From Pedobacter steynii (GTDB lineage: Bacteria > Bacteroidota > Bacteroidia > Sphingobacteriales > Sphingobacteriaceae), in NCBI RefSeq assembly GCF_001721645.1, contig NZ_CP017141.1:5146001-5210000 (forward strand): DNA of 64,000 nucleotides. The letters run 5' to 3'. The notes under the pieces were generated by a model that saw only the letters and a list, made by a program, of their open reading frames with translations, did not search any database and was not told the origin of the DNA. Positions 17,927 through 27,307 of the stretch are shown here, piece after piece (the stretch's first letter is position 1; the number at the start of each line of letters is the position of its first letter). A program made the translations under genes and the position numbers.

Positions 17927-18796
17927 ATGAAAAAATTAAAAGCTTATCTGTTCCTGCTGTCATTGGTGATCGCAGGTTCAATATTCAGCTCCTGTAAAAA
18001 GGATAAAACCGAGATCAAAACCGATTTATTATATGAAGTAACGGTGGATGGGGCTACTGCAACTTTCAGCATAAAAACCGAAGGTGTGAGCAATTACCAA
18101 TGGGATTTTGGGGATGGCAAAACTTCAACCGAGGCAAATCCAAGCCATACTTATCCGGGTAAGGGCAAATATGTTCCGACCCTGATGGCCTCCGTAAACG
18201 GCAAACTTGTGGAAGCATCAACGGTATTGCAGATCGCCAAAGTTTCTCCGGTGAAGATTAACGACAATTCCCTGGACGACTGGAGCACGGTGACCAAAAA
18301 TGTGATTCCTTTAGGATCGAAAAAGGGCATTTTTAATCAGGTGAAACTGGATTACGATGGCAACTATGTATACCTGTATGGAGAGATGACCGGCAAAAAG
18401 GCAGACGCGGTTATTTTTGATTTCTTCATCGATGCAGACAACAATCCGGCTACGGGCTGGCTTACCGGTACGTTTACTGATGGCGGTTATGATGTGTTAA
18501 TGGAGGGTCAATTGCTTACCGCTGGTGTAGATATCTTTTACCATACGGGCGCCAATCAGAGTGACTTCTCCGGATTTAAACCCCAGTCGATAGCTGAGGC
18601 TTATACCGTAGGTACGGTGAAAGAAGAAGGCGGGCTTGTCAAATTTGAGCTGCGTATTTCACGTGGTAAGCTGAAAGGTTTAACGGGTACAGGTATGCGT
18701 ATCGGGATACAGGTCATTAAAAATGACTGGTCGGTAAACCTGGGCAATGCACCTGACGAAGGAACTTCAAGTTTCTTCCTGGATATGAACGAATAA
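17927..18796 (+). CDS. PKD-domain surface lipoprotein of the PUL
   Basis: A 289-residue lipoprotein (signal peptide ending IFSSCKK). A PKD domain covers about 40-105, with YQWDFGDGKTSTEANPSHTY. The remainder, about 110-289, is a beta-rich domain with ADAVIFDFFIDADNNPATGW and LVKFELRISRGKL that resembles CBM9/DOMON-type sugar-binding sandwiches. In this position, after SusD, it fits the role of a SusE/SusF-like surface glycan-binding protein. No catalytic residues are evident. Confidence 0.78.
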   Translation: MKKLKAYLFLLSLVIAGSIFSSCKKDKTEIKTDLLYEVTVDGATATFSIKTEGVSNYQWDFGDGKTSTEANPSHTYPGKGKYVPTLMASVNGKLVEASTVLQIAKVSPVKINDNSLDDWSTVTKNVIPLGSKKGIFNQVKLDYDGNYVYLYGEMTGKKADAVIFDFFIDADNNPATGWLTGTFTDGGYDVLMEGQLLTAGVDIFYHTGANQSDFSGFKPQSIAEAYTVGTVKEEGGLVKFELRISRGKLKGLTGTGMRIGIQVIKNDWSVNLGNAPDEGTSSFFLDMNE

Positions 18797-18814
18797 TTTC
18801 AGTCACAACAATTT

Positions 18815-19939
18815 ATGGAAAAGATTTTAACTGCTGATCACTCAGCTAAGGGGCGTTTAGTGTCCTTAGATGTGATGCGAGGAATGATTATGATCCTGCT
18901 TTGCGCGGAAAGCTGCAGGGTTTATGAAGCGATTATGCACATTGATCCCACAGCACCTATGGCTGGTCTGATCACCCAGTTCTTTCATCACCCATGGCAT
19001 GGACTGCGCTTTTGGGATCTGGTTCAACCCGCCTTTATGTTTATGGCAGGGGCGGCGATGTATATTTCTTACCATCGTAAACTGGAAAAAGGACAAAGCT
19101 GGGGCGATAACCTGTCCCATATCCTGATCCGCAGTCTGAAGCTTTTTATCTGCGGGGTCGCATTGCATTGCGTTTATGCAGACAAGCCCGTTTGGGAGCT
19201 TTGGAATGTGTTGACGCAATTGTCGTTCACGATGATCGTTGCCTATCTGATCATTAACCGGTCTTATACCTGGCAGCTCGTGTTTTCCATTGGCTTGCTT
19301 TTACTTACCGAAGTGTTGTACCGTGGTTTGCTGATGCCTGGTTTTGACCAGCCTTTTGTGGAAGGGAGGAACTTCGGCGCTTATGTGGATACCCTGCTGA
19401 TGGGTAAGATTAACAGCGATGGTTGGGTAACCATCAATTGCATCCCTACAGCAGCGCATACCATCTGGGGGGTACTGGCAGGTAAACTGCTGATCTCCGG
19501 CAATACGACCAGTTACAAAATAAAGGTCCTGGTGATCGCGGGGATCATTGCCCTGGTTCTCGGTTTTGGCCTGGACCTGTCGGGGCTGACCCCCATTATC
19601 AAACGCATCAGTACCAGCTCATTCGTATTGGTTTCGGTGGGCTGGGTCCTGCTGATTCTGGCTGCAGTGTATTGGCTGGTAGATGTGAAAGGCAATGTGA
19701 AATATGCCTGGATTTTTACGGTAGTGGGCATGAACGCCATATTTATCTACCTGTTTTTTGAGACCGTGGGGCTGCAGTGGCTAAACGGCAAGGTGGCGAT
19801 TTTCTCCGGCGATCTGTTACACCTGTTCTTAAACGTACCGGTTAGTGTGGCTGCGATAGTATCGGCCATCACGGCACTGGTTGTCGAGTGGTTCCTGTGT
19901 TACTGGCTGTATCAGCGAAATATCTTTTTTAAACTATAG
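18815..19939 (+). CDS. DUF5009 / HGSNAT-like membrane acyltransferase
   Basis: A 374-residue integral membrane protein with about ten helices. The N-terminal signature is RLVSLDVMRGMIMILLCAES, followed by WDLVQPAFMFMAGAAMYISY, both typical of DUF5009 and heparan-alpha-glucosaminide N-acetyltransferase-related proteins (NagX type). Members are believed to pass acetyl groups across the inner membrane onto sugars such as glucosamine. In polysaccharide loci they often accompany amino-sugar enzymes. Here the neighbours (GH109-like enzyme and hexosamine-kinase-like protein) support an amino-sugar substrate, by inference. Confidence 0.82.
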   Translation: MEKILTADHSAKGRLVSLDVMRGMIMILLCAESCRVYEAIMHIDPTAPMAGLITQFFHHPWHGLRFWDLVQPAFMFMAGAAMYISYHRKLEKGQSWGDNLSHILIRSLKLFICGVALHCVYADKPVWELWNVLTQLSFTMIVAYLIINRSYTWQLVFSIGLLLLTEVLYRGLLMPGFDQPFVEGRNFGAYVDTLLMGKINSDGWVTINCIPTAAHTIWGVLAGKLLISGNTTSYKIKVLVIAGIIALVLGFGLDLSGLTPIIKRISTSSFVLVSVGWVLLILAAVYWLVDVKGNVKYAWIFTVVGMNAIFIYLFFETVGLQWLNGKVAIFSGDLLHLFLNVPVSVAAIVSAITALVVEWFLCYWLYQRNIFFKL

Positions 19940-19986
19940 CAATTCTATTCCATATCAAAAATAGAAACCCTATTAAACATACGATC

Positions 19987-21537
19987 ATGATGAAAAAAAT
20001 GAGATGTGCTACCCTAAGCATTGGTCTGGCAGCAATGCTGCTAGCTGCTTCCTGTAAAAATCAGGAAAATAACCTGATTGAAATTGACAATATAAACGTT
20101 AGTTACACAGAAAGTACTGAAGATTTTCCTAACCCGGAGCGCGGTTTTTACCGTTATTCTGAAACCCATTCCAGTAACTATGAAGCATTGTCTGCGGAGG
20201 AACTGAAGGGCTACCGTTCGCTTCAGTCCATACAAAGTGCAAATTATAAGGTGTTGAGTACTTTGGTTTTCAGGTATTATGTGTTGGATGATGTGGTGAA
20301 TACCGCCATTTCAGCCTCATTTATCAGCAATATTAAAAAGGATTTTGAAGCGGCGCGTGCTGCCGGTGTGAAATTGATCCCACGCTTTGTATATACGGTT
20401 ACCGCAAAGTCGGGGAGCTGTCCGGAAGGTTTCATTTGTCCGCCATATGGTGATGCACCTAAAGCCATTGTGCTTAACCACATTGCACAGCTAAAACCTG
20501 TTTTGCGCGATAATGCAGATGTGATTGCCTGCGTGCAGCTGGGCTTTATCGGAACCTGGGGAGAGCAATATTATAGCGATTTCTTTGGCGATGCTTCCAA
20601 TAACGGCGGTCAGGGGGGGAAATTGCTGGACAATAACTGGAGAGACCGTATAGCAGTGATCAAGGCCCTGCTGGAGGCAGTACCAGCTGACAGGATGGTC
20701 CAGCTGCGTTATCCGCAGATCAAGCAACGTTATCTTTATGGCGTTAACGCCCCGATCACATCCGCCGCTTTAACAGAGAGTAATGCTTTTACTCAAAGTG
20801 ATATCGCACGTTTAGGTTATCATAACGACTGTTTTATGGCAAGCGTTAATGATTTAGGTACCTATGTAGATTATGGCAACAGCTCCTCGCCAAGCAGGTC
20901 GGATGGTGTGGTATTGAACACCTTAAAAGATTACTTCAAGGCCGACAGCAAATTTGTGGTGGTTGGTGGCGAAACCTGCTCCGACGATTATAGCCCTGCT
21001 AACAATTGCGAACCTGCCGGCAAAGCGCAGGCAGAATTTGCCTCATTACATTACAGTTTCATCAATGCCCATTACAACAACGCTGTCAATAACGATTGGC
21101 ATGATGGGGGATGTATGGATAACATTAAACGGAACCTGGGGTATCGTTTTGTCTTACAGAGCGCTGGACTGCCCGATAATGCGGTTAAAGGAACCCAGAT
21201 GAACATTAAGTTAAACCTTAAAAATGTAGGTTATGCATCACCTTATAACAAACGCACGGTAAAGTTGATCCTGCGCAATACCCAAAATGGGGCACTGAAG
21301 TCCTTCGACCTGGCCACAGATGTCAGGAAATGGTATTCCGGAGCGGTAACGGTTACGGAAGGCATTCAGATCCCTGCTGATTTCCCGGCAGGTGATTACG
21401 AAATGCTGCTCAATCTACCGGATGCTTATGCCAGTATTGCGACAAAACCTGAGTTCAGCATCCGTCTGGCCAATGCCAATGTCTGGGAGGCAACTACAGG
21501 ATACAATAAACTAAACCATACGGTAAAGATTAACTAA
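19987..21537 (+). CDS. DUF4874/DUF4832 lipoprotein
   Basis: A 516-residue lipoprotein (signal ending LAASCKN). Residues about 35-210 match DUF4874: NPERGFYRYSETHSS, LSTLVFRYYVLDD, AARAAGVKLIPRFVYTV, and GFIGTWGEQYYSD. Residues about 220-510 match DUF4832, with VQLRYPQIKQ, GYHNDCFMAS and a beta-rich C-terminal part. The first part resembles a TIM-barrel glycosidase fold (the WGE motif could hold an acid/base Glu), so it may be an uncharacterised glycoside hydrolase. The pair of domains is common in polysaccharide utilisation loci. Confidence 0.82.
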   Translation: MMKKMRCATLSIGLAAMLLAASCKNQENNLIEIDNINVSYTESTEDFPNPERGFYRYSETHSSNYEALSAEELKGYRSLQSIQSANYKVLSTLVFRYYVLDDVVNTAISASFISNIKKDFEAARAAGVKLIPRFVYTVTAKSGSCPEGFICPPYGDAPKAIVLNHIAQLKPVLRDNADVIACVQLGFIGTWGEQYYSDFFGDASNNGGQGGKLLDNNWRDRIAVIKALLEAVPADRMVQLRYPQIKQRYLYGVNAPITSAALTESNAFTQSDIARLGYHNDCFMASVNDLGTYVDYGNSSSPSRSDGVVLNTLKDYFKADSKFVVVGGETCSDDYSPANNCEPAGKAQAEFASLHYSFINAHYNNAVNNDWHDGGCMDNIKRNLGYRFVLQSAGLPDNAVKGTQMNIKLNLKNVGYASPYNKRTVKLILRNTQNGALKSFDLATDVRKWYSGAVTVTEGIQIPADFPAGDYEMLLNLPDAYASIATKPEFSIRLANANVWEATTGYNKLNHTVKIN

Positions 21538-21549
21538 ACACTACTGTAA

Positions 21550-23166
21550 ATGATCAGGTTCTTTAAAATATATTTGTCATTCAGCTTTCTGTTTTGTATT
21601 TCGGCTTTGCCGCTTTATGCACAAACCAGCCTGAACATTAAAGCGGGTGAGCAATGGTATGGCGGCGCGGTAAACGAAGCCCATCTGATGCCCTTTAAAG
21701 ATGGCTATAGCCTGAATATGTATGGCGATATCCGCGGAAACCAGGCGGTGCCGTTATTGGTGTCCAGCAAAGGGAGGTTCATTTGGAGCGAAGAGCCCTT
21801 TAAGTTCAGCTTCGAAAAAAACAAGCTGGTCATCAGCGCCGCGAAAAGCGTTGTCACCATCGATTCCGCAGGTAAAAACTTAAAAGAGGCATTTGGCAAT
21901 GCTTCAAAACGCTTCTTTCCTGCTAAAAATAAACTGCCAGATACCCTGTTGTTTAGCAAACCTCAATACAATACCTGGATAGAGCTGGTTTATAACCAAA
22001 ACCAGCAGGACATTTTAAACTACGCCAGGGCGATTATTGATAACGGTTTCCCAGCGGGTGTATTGATGATCGACGACAACTGGGCCGATTATTATGGCCG
22101 GTTCGATTTCAGAGCAGACCGGTTTACAAACGCAGCGGCAATGGTAGATAGCCTGCATCATTTGGGTTTCAAAGTGATGCTCTGGGTGAGCCCCTTTGTA
22201 TCACCGGATACGGAAGTTTTCAGGGAATTGCTTGCTAAAAAACTATTGTTGTTAGACCATGGGGGAGATTCCGGTATGTCATGGGAAAAAGCGGAGAAAC
22301 CAGCCATCATTCCCTGGTGGAATGGTTATAGCTCCGTTATGGATTTTACCAATCCTGAGGCTAAAACCTGGTTTCTCGGCAGACTGGAGCATATGGTCAA
22401 GACCTATCACCTGGATGGCTTTAAGTTTGATGCCGGCGATGCGGAGTTTTATCCGGCAAATGGTTTAGCATTTAAAAAAGTAAGCCCAAATGAGCACAGC
22501 AGGCTTTGGGGAGAAATCGGTTTATCCTATCCGCTTAATGAATACCGCGCCATGTGGAAGATGGGAGGCGAGCCGCTGGTACAACGCCTGCGCGATAAAA
22601 AACACAATTGGGAAGACCTGCAAAAACTAATACCTCATTTGACCACGGCCGGTTTATTGGGTTATCAATTTACCTGTCCGGATATGATCGGTGGCGGAGA
22701 GTATGGTTCATTTATCGGTAAAGATAAACTGGATGAGCAGTTGGTGGTTCGGTCTGCACAATGCTCTGCATTGATGCCGATGATGCAGTTTTCTGCGGCA
22801 CCCTGGCGTGTGCTTTCCAAACCAAATCTGGCTGCGGTTAAAAAGGCGGTCGCTATACGGGCTAAGTACACGCCATACCTGATGGAACAGGTAAAAAAGG
22901 CAGCTGCAACCGGCGAGCCCCTGGTACGCAGCATGGAGTACGAGTTTCCTGATCAGGGTTTCGCGGAGGTCAATGGACAATTTATGCTGGGCAGTAAATA
23001 CCTGGTTGCCCCGATGGTATGGGATGGCGGTACGAAGACCGTTTACCTGCCAAAAGGCAGCTGGAAGGATGATCAGGGCAAAAAGATAAAAGGCCCGGTA
23101 AACATAACAATTGAAGTAGCCCTGGATAGGCTCCCTGTATTTGAATTATTAACCCCTAAAAATTAA
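21550..23166 (+). CDS. Glycoside hydrolase family 31 enzyme
   Basis: A 538-residue secreted protein (signal peptide ending LPLYAQ). It has an N-terminal beta domain, then the GH31 barrel with PAGVLMIDDNWADYYGRFDF, FKVMLWVSPFVSPDTEVF and DGFKFDAGD. Asp294 in that last motif should be the nucleophile and Asp378 in CPDMIGG the acid/base. GH31 enzymes are retaining alpha-glycosidases or lyases. This short form without the usual C-terminal extensions resembles the divergent clade that includes alpha-galactosidases, alpha-N-acetylgalactosaminidases or sulfoquinovosidases. The precise substrate is not readable, but the neighbours favour an amino sugar. Confidence 0.88.
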   Translation: MIRFFKIYLSFSFLFCISALPLYAQTSLNIKAGEQWYGGAVNEAHLMPFKDGYSLNMYGDIRGNQAVPLLVSSKGRFIWSEEPFKFSFEKNKLVISAAKSVVTIDSAGKNLKEAFGNASKRFFPAKNKLPDTLLFSKPQYNTWIELVYNQNQQDILNYARAIIDNGFPAGVLMIDDNWADYYGRFDFRADRFTNAAAMVDSLHHLGFKVMLWVSPFVSPDTEVFRELLAKKLLLLDHGGDSGMSWEKAEKPAIIPWWNGYSSVMDFTNPEAKTWFLGRLEHMVKTYHLDGFKFDAGDAEFYPANGLAFKKVSPNEHSRLWGEIGLSYPLNEYRAMWKMGGEPLVQRLRDKKHNWEDLQKLIPHLTTAGLLGYQFTCPDMIGGGEYGSFIGKDKLDEQLVVRSAQCSALMPMMQFSAAPWRVLSKPNLAAVKKAVAIRAKYTPYLMEQVKKAAATGEPLVRSMEYEFPDQGFAEVNGQFMLGSKYLVAPMVWDGGTKTVYLPKGSWKDDQGKKIKGPVNITIEVALDRLPVFELLTPKN

Positions 23167-23171
23167 ACACG

Positions 23172-24731
23172 ATGAAAAATCTCTTCCTATTGGGAATATT
23201 AGCATTCCTGTTGACCGCTTGTTCCAAAAACAATGAAATCAATGGTCTTTCCGCCAAAAATGAGAAAGAAAGTTCCGCACAAAACCTATTGGCCATTACC
23301 AGCTTTTACGTAAACGGCAGCAGCGGAAACGATGCGAATGCGGGAACCTCCCCAGCTCTGGCGCTTAAAACCATTCAGGCCGCATTATGGAAAACCACCG
23401 ATGGTGCCGGCGCTACGATCTATGTAGCAGGAGGCACGTATAAGGAAAGACTGTACTGGTCAAATTCAGGAGCCTCAAGTGCAGAGCCGATTACTTTAAC
23501 CAATTATAACAATGGGGTGGTGATCCTGGATGGGGTGAATGCCACTAACTCAGCTCAGAATGAGATGATCGCAATAGCCAGTAAAAGTCACATCAGGATT
23601 GATCACATCAGCATTGCGAACAATTACAGAAGTAACGCCAAAGGAATTTATATGGTAGGTTCCGGTACTGATGTTCATTTTACCTTTTGCAAAATTTATA
23701 ATATCGGCTGGACGACCAATTCCAGTGCGGTGCCCTCCAGTACAGATAATGCCAGTCCACTGATCGTGGTTGGCTCAACAGGAACATCTTATAACGAGAT
23801 CTATATTGGTAGTAATGAGATCTATAACTGTAATACCGGATATAGCGAAGGGCTGACCTTGACTGGTAATGTCGAGAATTTTCTGGTAGAATGTAATGTG
23901 GTTCATGACATTAAAAACATCGGCATCGATCTGTCAGGTAATTATTCCTGGACAAACGCACCTGCCAATGTTAATTTTGCGCGCAATGGCAATGTGAAAA
24001 ACAATACCGTATACCGCTGTGTGTCGCCGGTGGCTACCTCTGCAGGCATTTATGTGGATGGCGGAAAATGGATCAACATCGAAGGAAATACCACCTATGA
24101 GAACTCCACAGGCATCAGTGCAGGCTGTGAAAACAATAACAACAACACGGAAGGGATCAATATCCGAAGCAATTTTATCTACAATAATGTGGAAGCGGGG
24201 ATCATTATGGGCGCAAATGCACCCAATAGTAAAGTGATTAATTCTACCATCACCAATAATACCCTGTTCAAAAATTTCTCAAAAACCGGCTGGGGCGGAG
24301 AAATCCACCTTCAGAACACCGATCAGCTTTCTATCAGGAACAACATTATCCAGTCGGCCAGTAATATTGTGATTGTGGCTTCTGCTGGTTATAACGCTAC
24401 AAATCTGTCTTTTAACTACAATAACTATTTTTCTGCTTCAGGTTCTTCCGCTAACATCACCTTCGACTGGGGAAGTATTAATCAGACTACCTATGGCTCT
24501 CTGGCTGCATTTAAAACTGCAACTGGTTTAGATGCCAATTCCACTTATGGGACACCTTCCTTTGTTTCCGCCAGCTTACCTAATCCAAACCTCCATTTAA
24601 CCAGTGCTTCCTTATGTGTGAATACCGGCTTTCCCTCATTTGTGGCTCAACCCGGAGAATTGGACATTGATAAGGACGCTAGAGTTAGAAATGGCCGTGT
24701 AGACATTGGCGCAGATGAGACTGCCTATTAA
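23172..24731 (+). CDS. Right-handed beta-helix lipoprotein
   Basis: A 519-residue lipoprotein (signal ending LLTACSKN). The start of the mature part has NGSSGNDANAGTSPALALKT followed by GATIYVAGGTYKERL, the DUF1565-type opening of parallel beta-helix proteins. Many short Asn-rich coils follow (IEGNTTYENSTGI, IRSNFIYNNVEAGIIMGANA). The C-terminus, LDIDKDARVRNGRVDIGADE, is the choice-of-anchor Q ending. Such proteins are often polysaccharide lyases or esterases acting on acidic glycans. No lyase Lys/Arg pair can be picked with confidence. Confidence 0.8.
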   Translation: MKNLFLLGILAFLLTACSKNNEINGLSAKNEKESSAQNLLAITSFYVNGSSGNDANAGTSPALALKTIQAALWKTTDGAGATIYVAGGTYKERLYWSNSGASSAEPITLTNYNNGVVILDGVNATNSAQNEMIAIASKSHIRIDHISIANNYRSNAKGIYMVGSGTDVHFTFCKIYNIGWTTNSSAVPSSTDNASPLIVVGSTGTSYNEIYIGSNEIYNCNTGYSEGLTLTGNVENFLVECNVVHDIKNIGIDLSGNYSWTNAPANVNFARNGNVKNNTVYRCVSPVATSAGIYVDGGKWINIEGNTTYENSTGISAGCENNNNNTEGINIRSNFIYNNVEAGIIMGANAPNSKVINSTITNNTLFKNFSKTGWGGEIHLQNTDQLSIRNNIIQSASNIVIVASAGYNATNLSFNYNNYFSASGSSANITFDWGSINQTTYGSLAAFKTATGLDANSTYGTPSFVSASLPNPNLHLTSASLCVNTGFPSFVAQPGELDIDKDARVRNGRVDIGADETAY

Positions 24732-24761
24732 AATTATCCGGAAACCCTTAATCGTTTCATT

Positions 24762-25886
24762 TTGAAAACTATAGAAAACTTATTTGAAATTACCTCCAAA
24801 TTCAAATGTCATGTGGAGATCTCTACACTGAAATCTTATGGTACAGGACATATTAATGATACCTATCGCCTCAAGAATCTGGTGACAGAGGATTATGATT
24901 ACCTGCTTCAGAAGATCAACCATCAGGTATTTAAAAATGTGCCCAAACTGATAGAAAACATGTGCCGGGTGATTGCGCACCTTAAAAAACAGATGCTCAG
25001 CACTGGAGAAGGCAATCCCGACAAGGAGGTCATGACGCTCGTTGCCACCAAAGAAGGACCTTATTTTTATCAGGACAGCAATGGGAATTATTGGCGGATG
25101 TGCCATTTCCTAAAGGATACCAAAACTTATGATGTGGTAGAAACAGCACAACAGGCTTATGAAGGTGGAAAGGCTTTCGGGAAATTTCAGGCCATGCTGG
25201 TTGACCTTTCGCCGGACCTGATGTATGAGGTGATTCCTGATTTTCACCACATCGGGAAAAGGCTGGAACAGCTGGCGCAGGCCAGGACTGAAGATCCTAA
25301 GGGCCGCGTTGCACTTGTGCAGGAAGAACTTGAAACCATTGATGCCTCTTCCGGATCGATGTCGTTTTTTCAGCAGGATGAACAACTGCTTACCTTGCCC
25401 AGACGCGTCATCCATTACGATACCAAATTCAACAATGTGTTGTTAAACTTAGAGGACAGGGCACAATGTGTCATCGATCTGGATACTGTAATGGCCGGTT
25501 ATGTGGCCTACGACTTCGGTGATGCGATCCGCACGATCATCAATAGAACTACAGAGGACGACAAGGAATTATCGAACATCACACTGAACATTCCATTGTT
25601 TAATGCGTACACCAAAGGCTATATGGAAGAGGTCAGACAATTCATCAATGAATGGGAATTGAGGTCTTTGATTAAGGGCGTGCTTTTGCTTCCTTATATG
25701 CAGGCAGTGAGGTTTCTGACGGATTATATCAATGGAGACCGGTATTATAAAATAGAATCCGAACACCATAACCTTCAGCGTACCAGAGCGCAGCTGAAAT
25801 TACTGAAAGAGCTGTTTGCGCATGCTGAATCCATGGAAGACAGGATATTTAAAGAGGCCAGAAAACACCAGCTAATTAACAGTTAA
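24762..25886 (+). CDS. APH-fold sugar kinase, N-acetylhexosamine 1-kinase-like
   Basis: A 374-residue cytoplasmic protein of the aminoglycoside phosphotransferase fold. It has SYGTGHINDTYRL near 25-37, YDYLLQKINHQVF for the ATP site, the catalytic loop VIHYDTKFNNVLLN with Asp in the HYD motif, and the metal-binding VIDLDTVMAGYVAYDFGDAIR. The GHINDTY motif and spacing are those of NahK-type N-acetylhexosamine 1-kinases, which phosphorylate GlcNAc or GalNAc at C1. The only usable start is TTG at 24762, since the frame is closed by the preceding stop at 24729-24731 and no in-frame ATG lies before the conserved part. It is 4 bases upstream of the next gene. Confidence 0.8.
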   Translation: MKTIENLFEITSKFKCHVEISTLKSYGTGHINDTYRLKNLVTEDYDYLLQKINHQVFKNVPKLIENMCRVIAHLKKQMLSTGEGNPDKEVMTLVATKEGPYFYQDSNGNYWRMCHFLKDTKTYDVVETAQQAYEGGKAFGKFQAMLVDLSPDLMYEVIPDFHHIGKRLEQLAQARTEDPKGRVALVQEELETIDASSGSMSFFQQDEQLLTLPRRVIHYDTKFNNVLLNLEDRAQCVIDLDTVMAGYVAYDFGDAIRTIINRTTEDDKELSNITLNIPLFNAYTKGYMEEVRQFINEWELRSLIKGVLLLPYMQAVRFLTDYINGDRYYKIESEHHNLQRTRAQLKLLKELFAHAESMEDRIFKEARKHQLINS

Positions 25887-25890
25887 AAAG

Positions 25891-27237
25891 ATGAACAGAC
25901 GAAATTTTTGTGCCAAGGGATTGGTCGGACTGGCGGGATTAACCCTGATACCCGGGACATTATTTGCAAATGCCAAAGAGAAGATCCGATTGGGTTATAT
26001 CGGTGTGGGTTTAAGAGGACGGAACCACATCAGTGAAGGACTCCTTCGTTCTGATGTGGAAATCACGGCCATTTGCGACATTCAGGAGCGTTCCCTGAAA
26101 TATTGTCGCGCACAGTTTGTGAAGGCAGGGAAGAAGCTTCCTGCCGAATATACCGGAGGGGTTGAAGCCTATAAAAAGTTACTCGAACGTAAAGACATAG
26201 ATGCGGTCATCATTGCCACACCATGGGAATTCCATAAAGATCAGGCTATTGATGCCATGAGGGCTGGGAAATACGTGGGTTGCGAAGTGATTGCAGGCAT
26301 TACTGTAGCAGACCACTGGGAGATCCTGAAGGTTTACGAGGAAACAAATATCCCTTATATGACCCTGGAAAACGTCTCTTATCGCAGGGATGTGCTCGCG
26401 GTATTGAATATGGTCAGGAATAACGTTTTTGGAGAACTGGTCCATCTGGAAGGTGGATATCAGCATGATTTAAGAGGTGTTTTGTTTAATGATGGCGTAA
26501 ATTTTAACGGTAAAGGTGGAGAATTTGGGCCCAACACGGTTGGTGAGGCACAATGGCGGACACAATGGAATGCCGATCGGAACGGAGATATTTATCCTAC
26601 CCATGGTGCTGGTCCGATTATGAACTACATCAACATCAATTGTGGGAATCAGTTTACAAACCTGGTTTCCTTTGCTTCAAAATCGAAGGGCTTGCACAAC
26701 TATATTCAGAAGGTATCTCCCGGGAATAAAAATCTTACTGTAAACTTCAAAAACGGGGATTTGATTACGACCATGCTGAACTGTGCAAATGGAGAGACGG
26801 TAACCTTAACTCATGATACGCATTTGCCAAGACCTTATTCCCTGGGATTCAGAGTGCAGGGTACAGAAGGTTTGTGGATGGATGTTGCCGATTCTATTTA
26901 TGTAGAAGGTAAATCCGGAACCTACGACGAATGGGATAAAGCCAAAACCTGGCTGGATAAATACGACCATCCGCTATGGAAAAAGTTCGAACATCTGGCC
27001 GAGGGGGCGGGGCATGGGGGAATGGACTGGTTTGTATTCAATGCCTTTGTGGAATCTGTGAAGCAGAAAAAGCAAACGCCTATTGATATTTATGATTCGT
27101 TGACCATGAGCGTGATCACGCCGCTTTCTGAGCAATCTTTAAAAGAGGGCAATATGCCGCAAAAGTTTCCTGATTTTACCAAAGGAAAGTGGAAGGATGC
27201 CAAAAGTAAATTTGCACTGGATAGCAGTGGATTTTAA
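25891..27237 (+). CDS. Gfo/Idh/MocA-fold enzyme, GH109-like
   Basis: A 448-residue protein with a Tat-like N-terminus (MNRRNFCAKGLVGLAG). It has a Rossmann domain, IRLGYIGVGLRGRNHISEGL, and DAVIIATPWEFHKDQAIDAM. The second domain contains YPTHGAGPIMNYININCGN, the motif that distinguishes family GH109, whose members remove alpha-linked N-acetylgalactosamine through a bound NAD+ redox mechanism. This fits the hexosamine kinase and acyltransferase-like genes upstream. A different sugar oxidoreductase activity cannot be excluded. It is the last gene of the locus and is followed by a strong terminator. Confidence 0.83.
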   Translation: MNRRNFCAKGLVGLAGLTLIPGTLFANAKEKIRLGYIGVGLRGRNHISEGLLRSDVEITAICDIQERSLKYCRAQFVKAGKKLPAEYTGGVEAYKKLLERKDIDAVIIATPWEFHKDQAIDAMRAGKYVGCEVIAGITVADHWEILKVYEETNIPYMTLENVSYRRDVLAVLNMVRNNVFGELVHLEGGYQHDLRGVLFNDGVNFNGKGGEFGPNTVGEAQWRTQWNADRNGDIYPTHGAGPIMNYININCGNQFTNLVSFASKSKGLHNYIQKVSPGNKNLTVNFKNGDLITTMLNCANGETVTLTHDTHLPRPYSLGFRVQGTEGLWMDVADSIYVEGKSGTYDEWDKAKTWLDKYDHPLWKKFEHLAEGAGHGGMDWFVFNAFVESVKQKKQTPIDIYDSLTMSVITPLSEQSLKEGNMPQKFPDFTKGKWKDAKSKFALDSSGF

Positions 27238-27249
27238 AAGGGCTTAAAA

Positions 27250-27291
27250 AAACCGCATTCACCTAAATCTCTGTTTAGGTGAATGCGGTTT
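27250..27291. terminator. Bidirectional terminator between convergent genes
   Basis: A perfect 18-bp inverted repeat (AAACCGCATTCACCTAAA and its complement) with a 6-base loop, flanked by A-run and T-rich sequence. It closes the polysaccharide locus from the left and the alpha/beta hydrolase gene from the right. Confidence 0.85.
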
Positions 27292-27307
27292 CTTCAACTG
27301 ATCTTTA

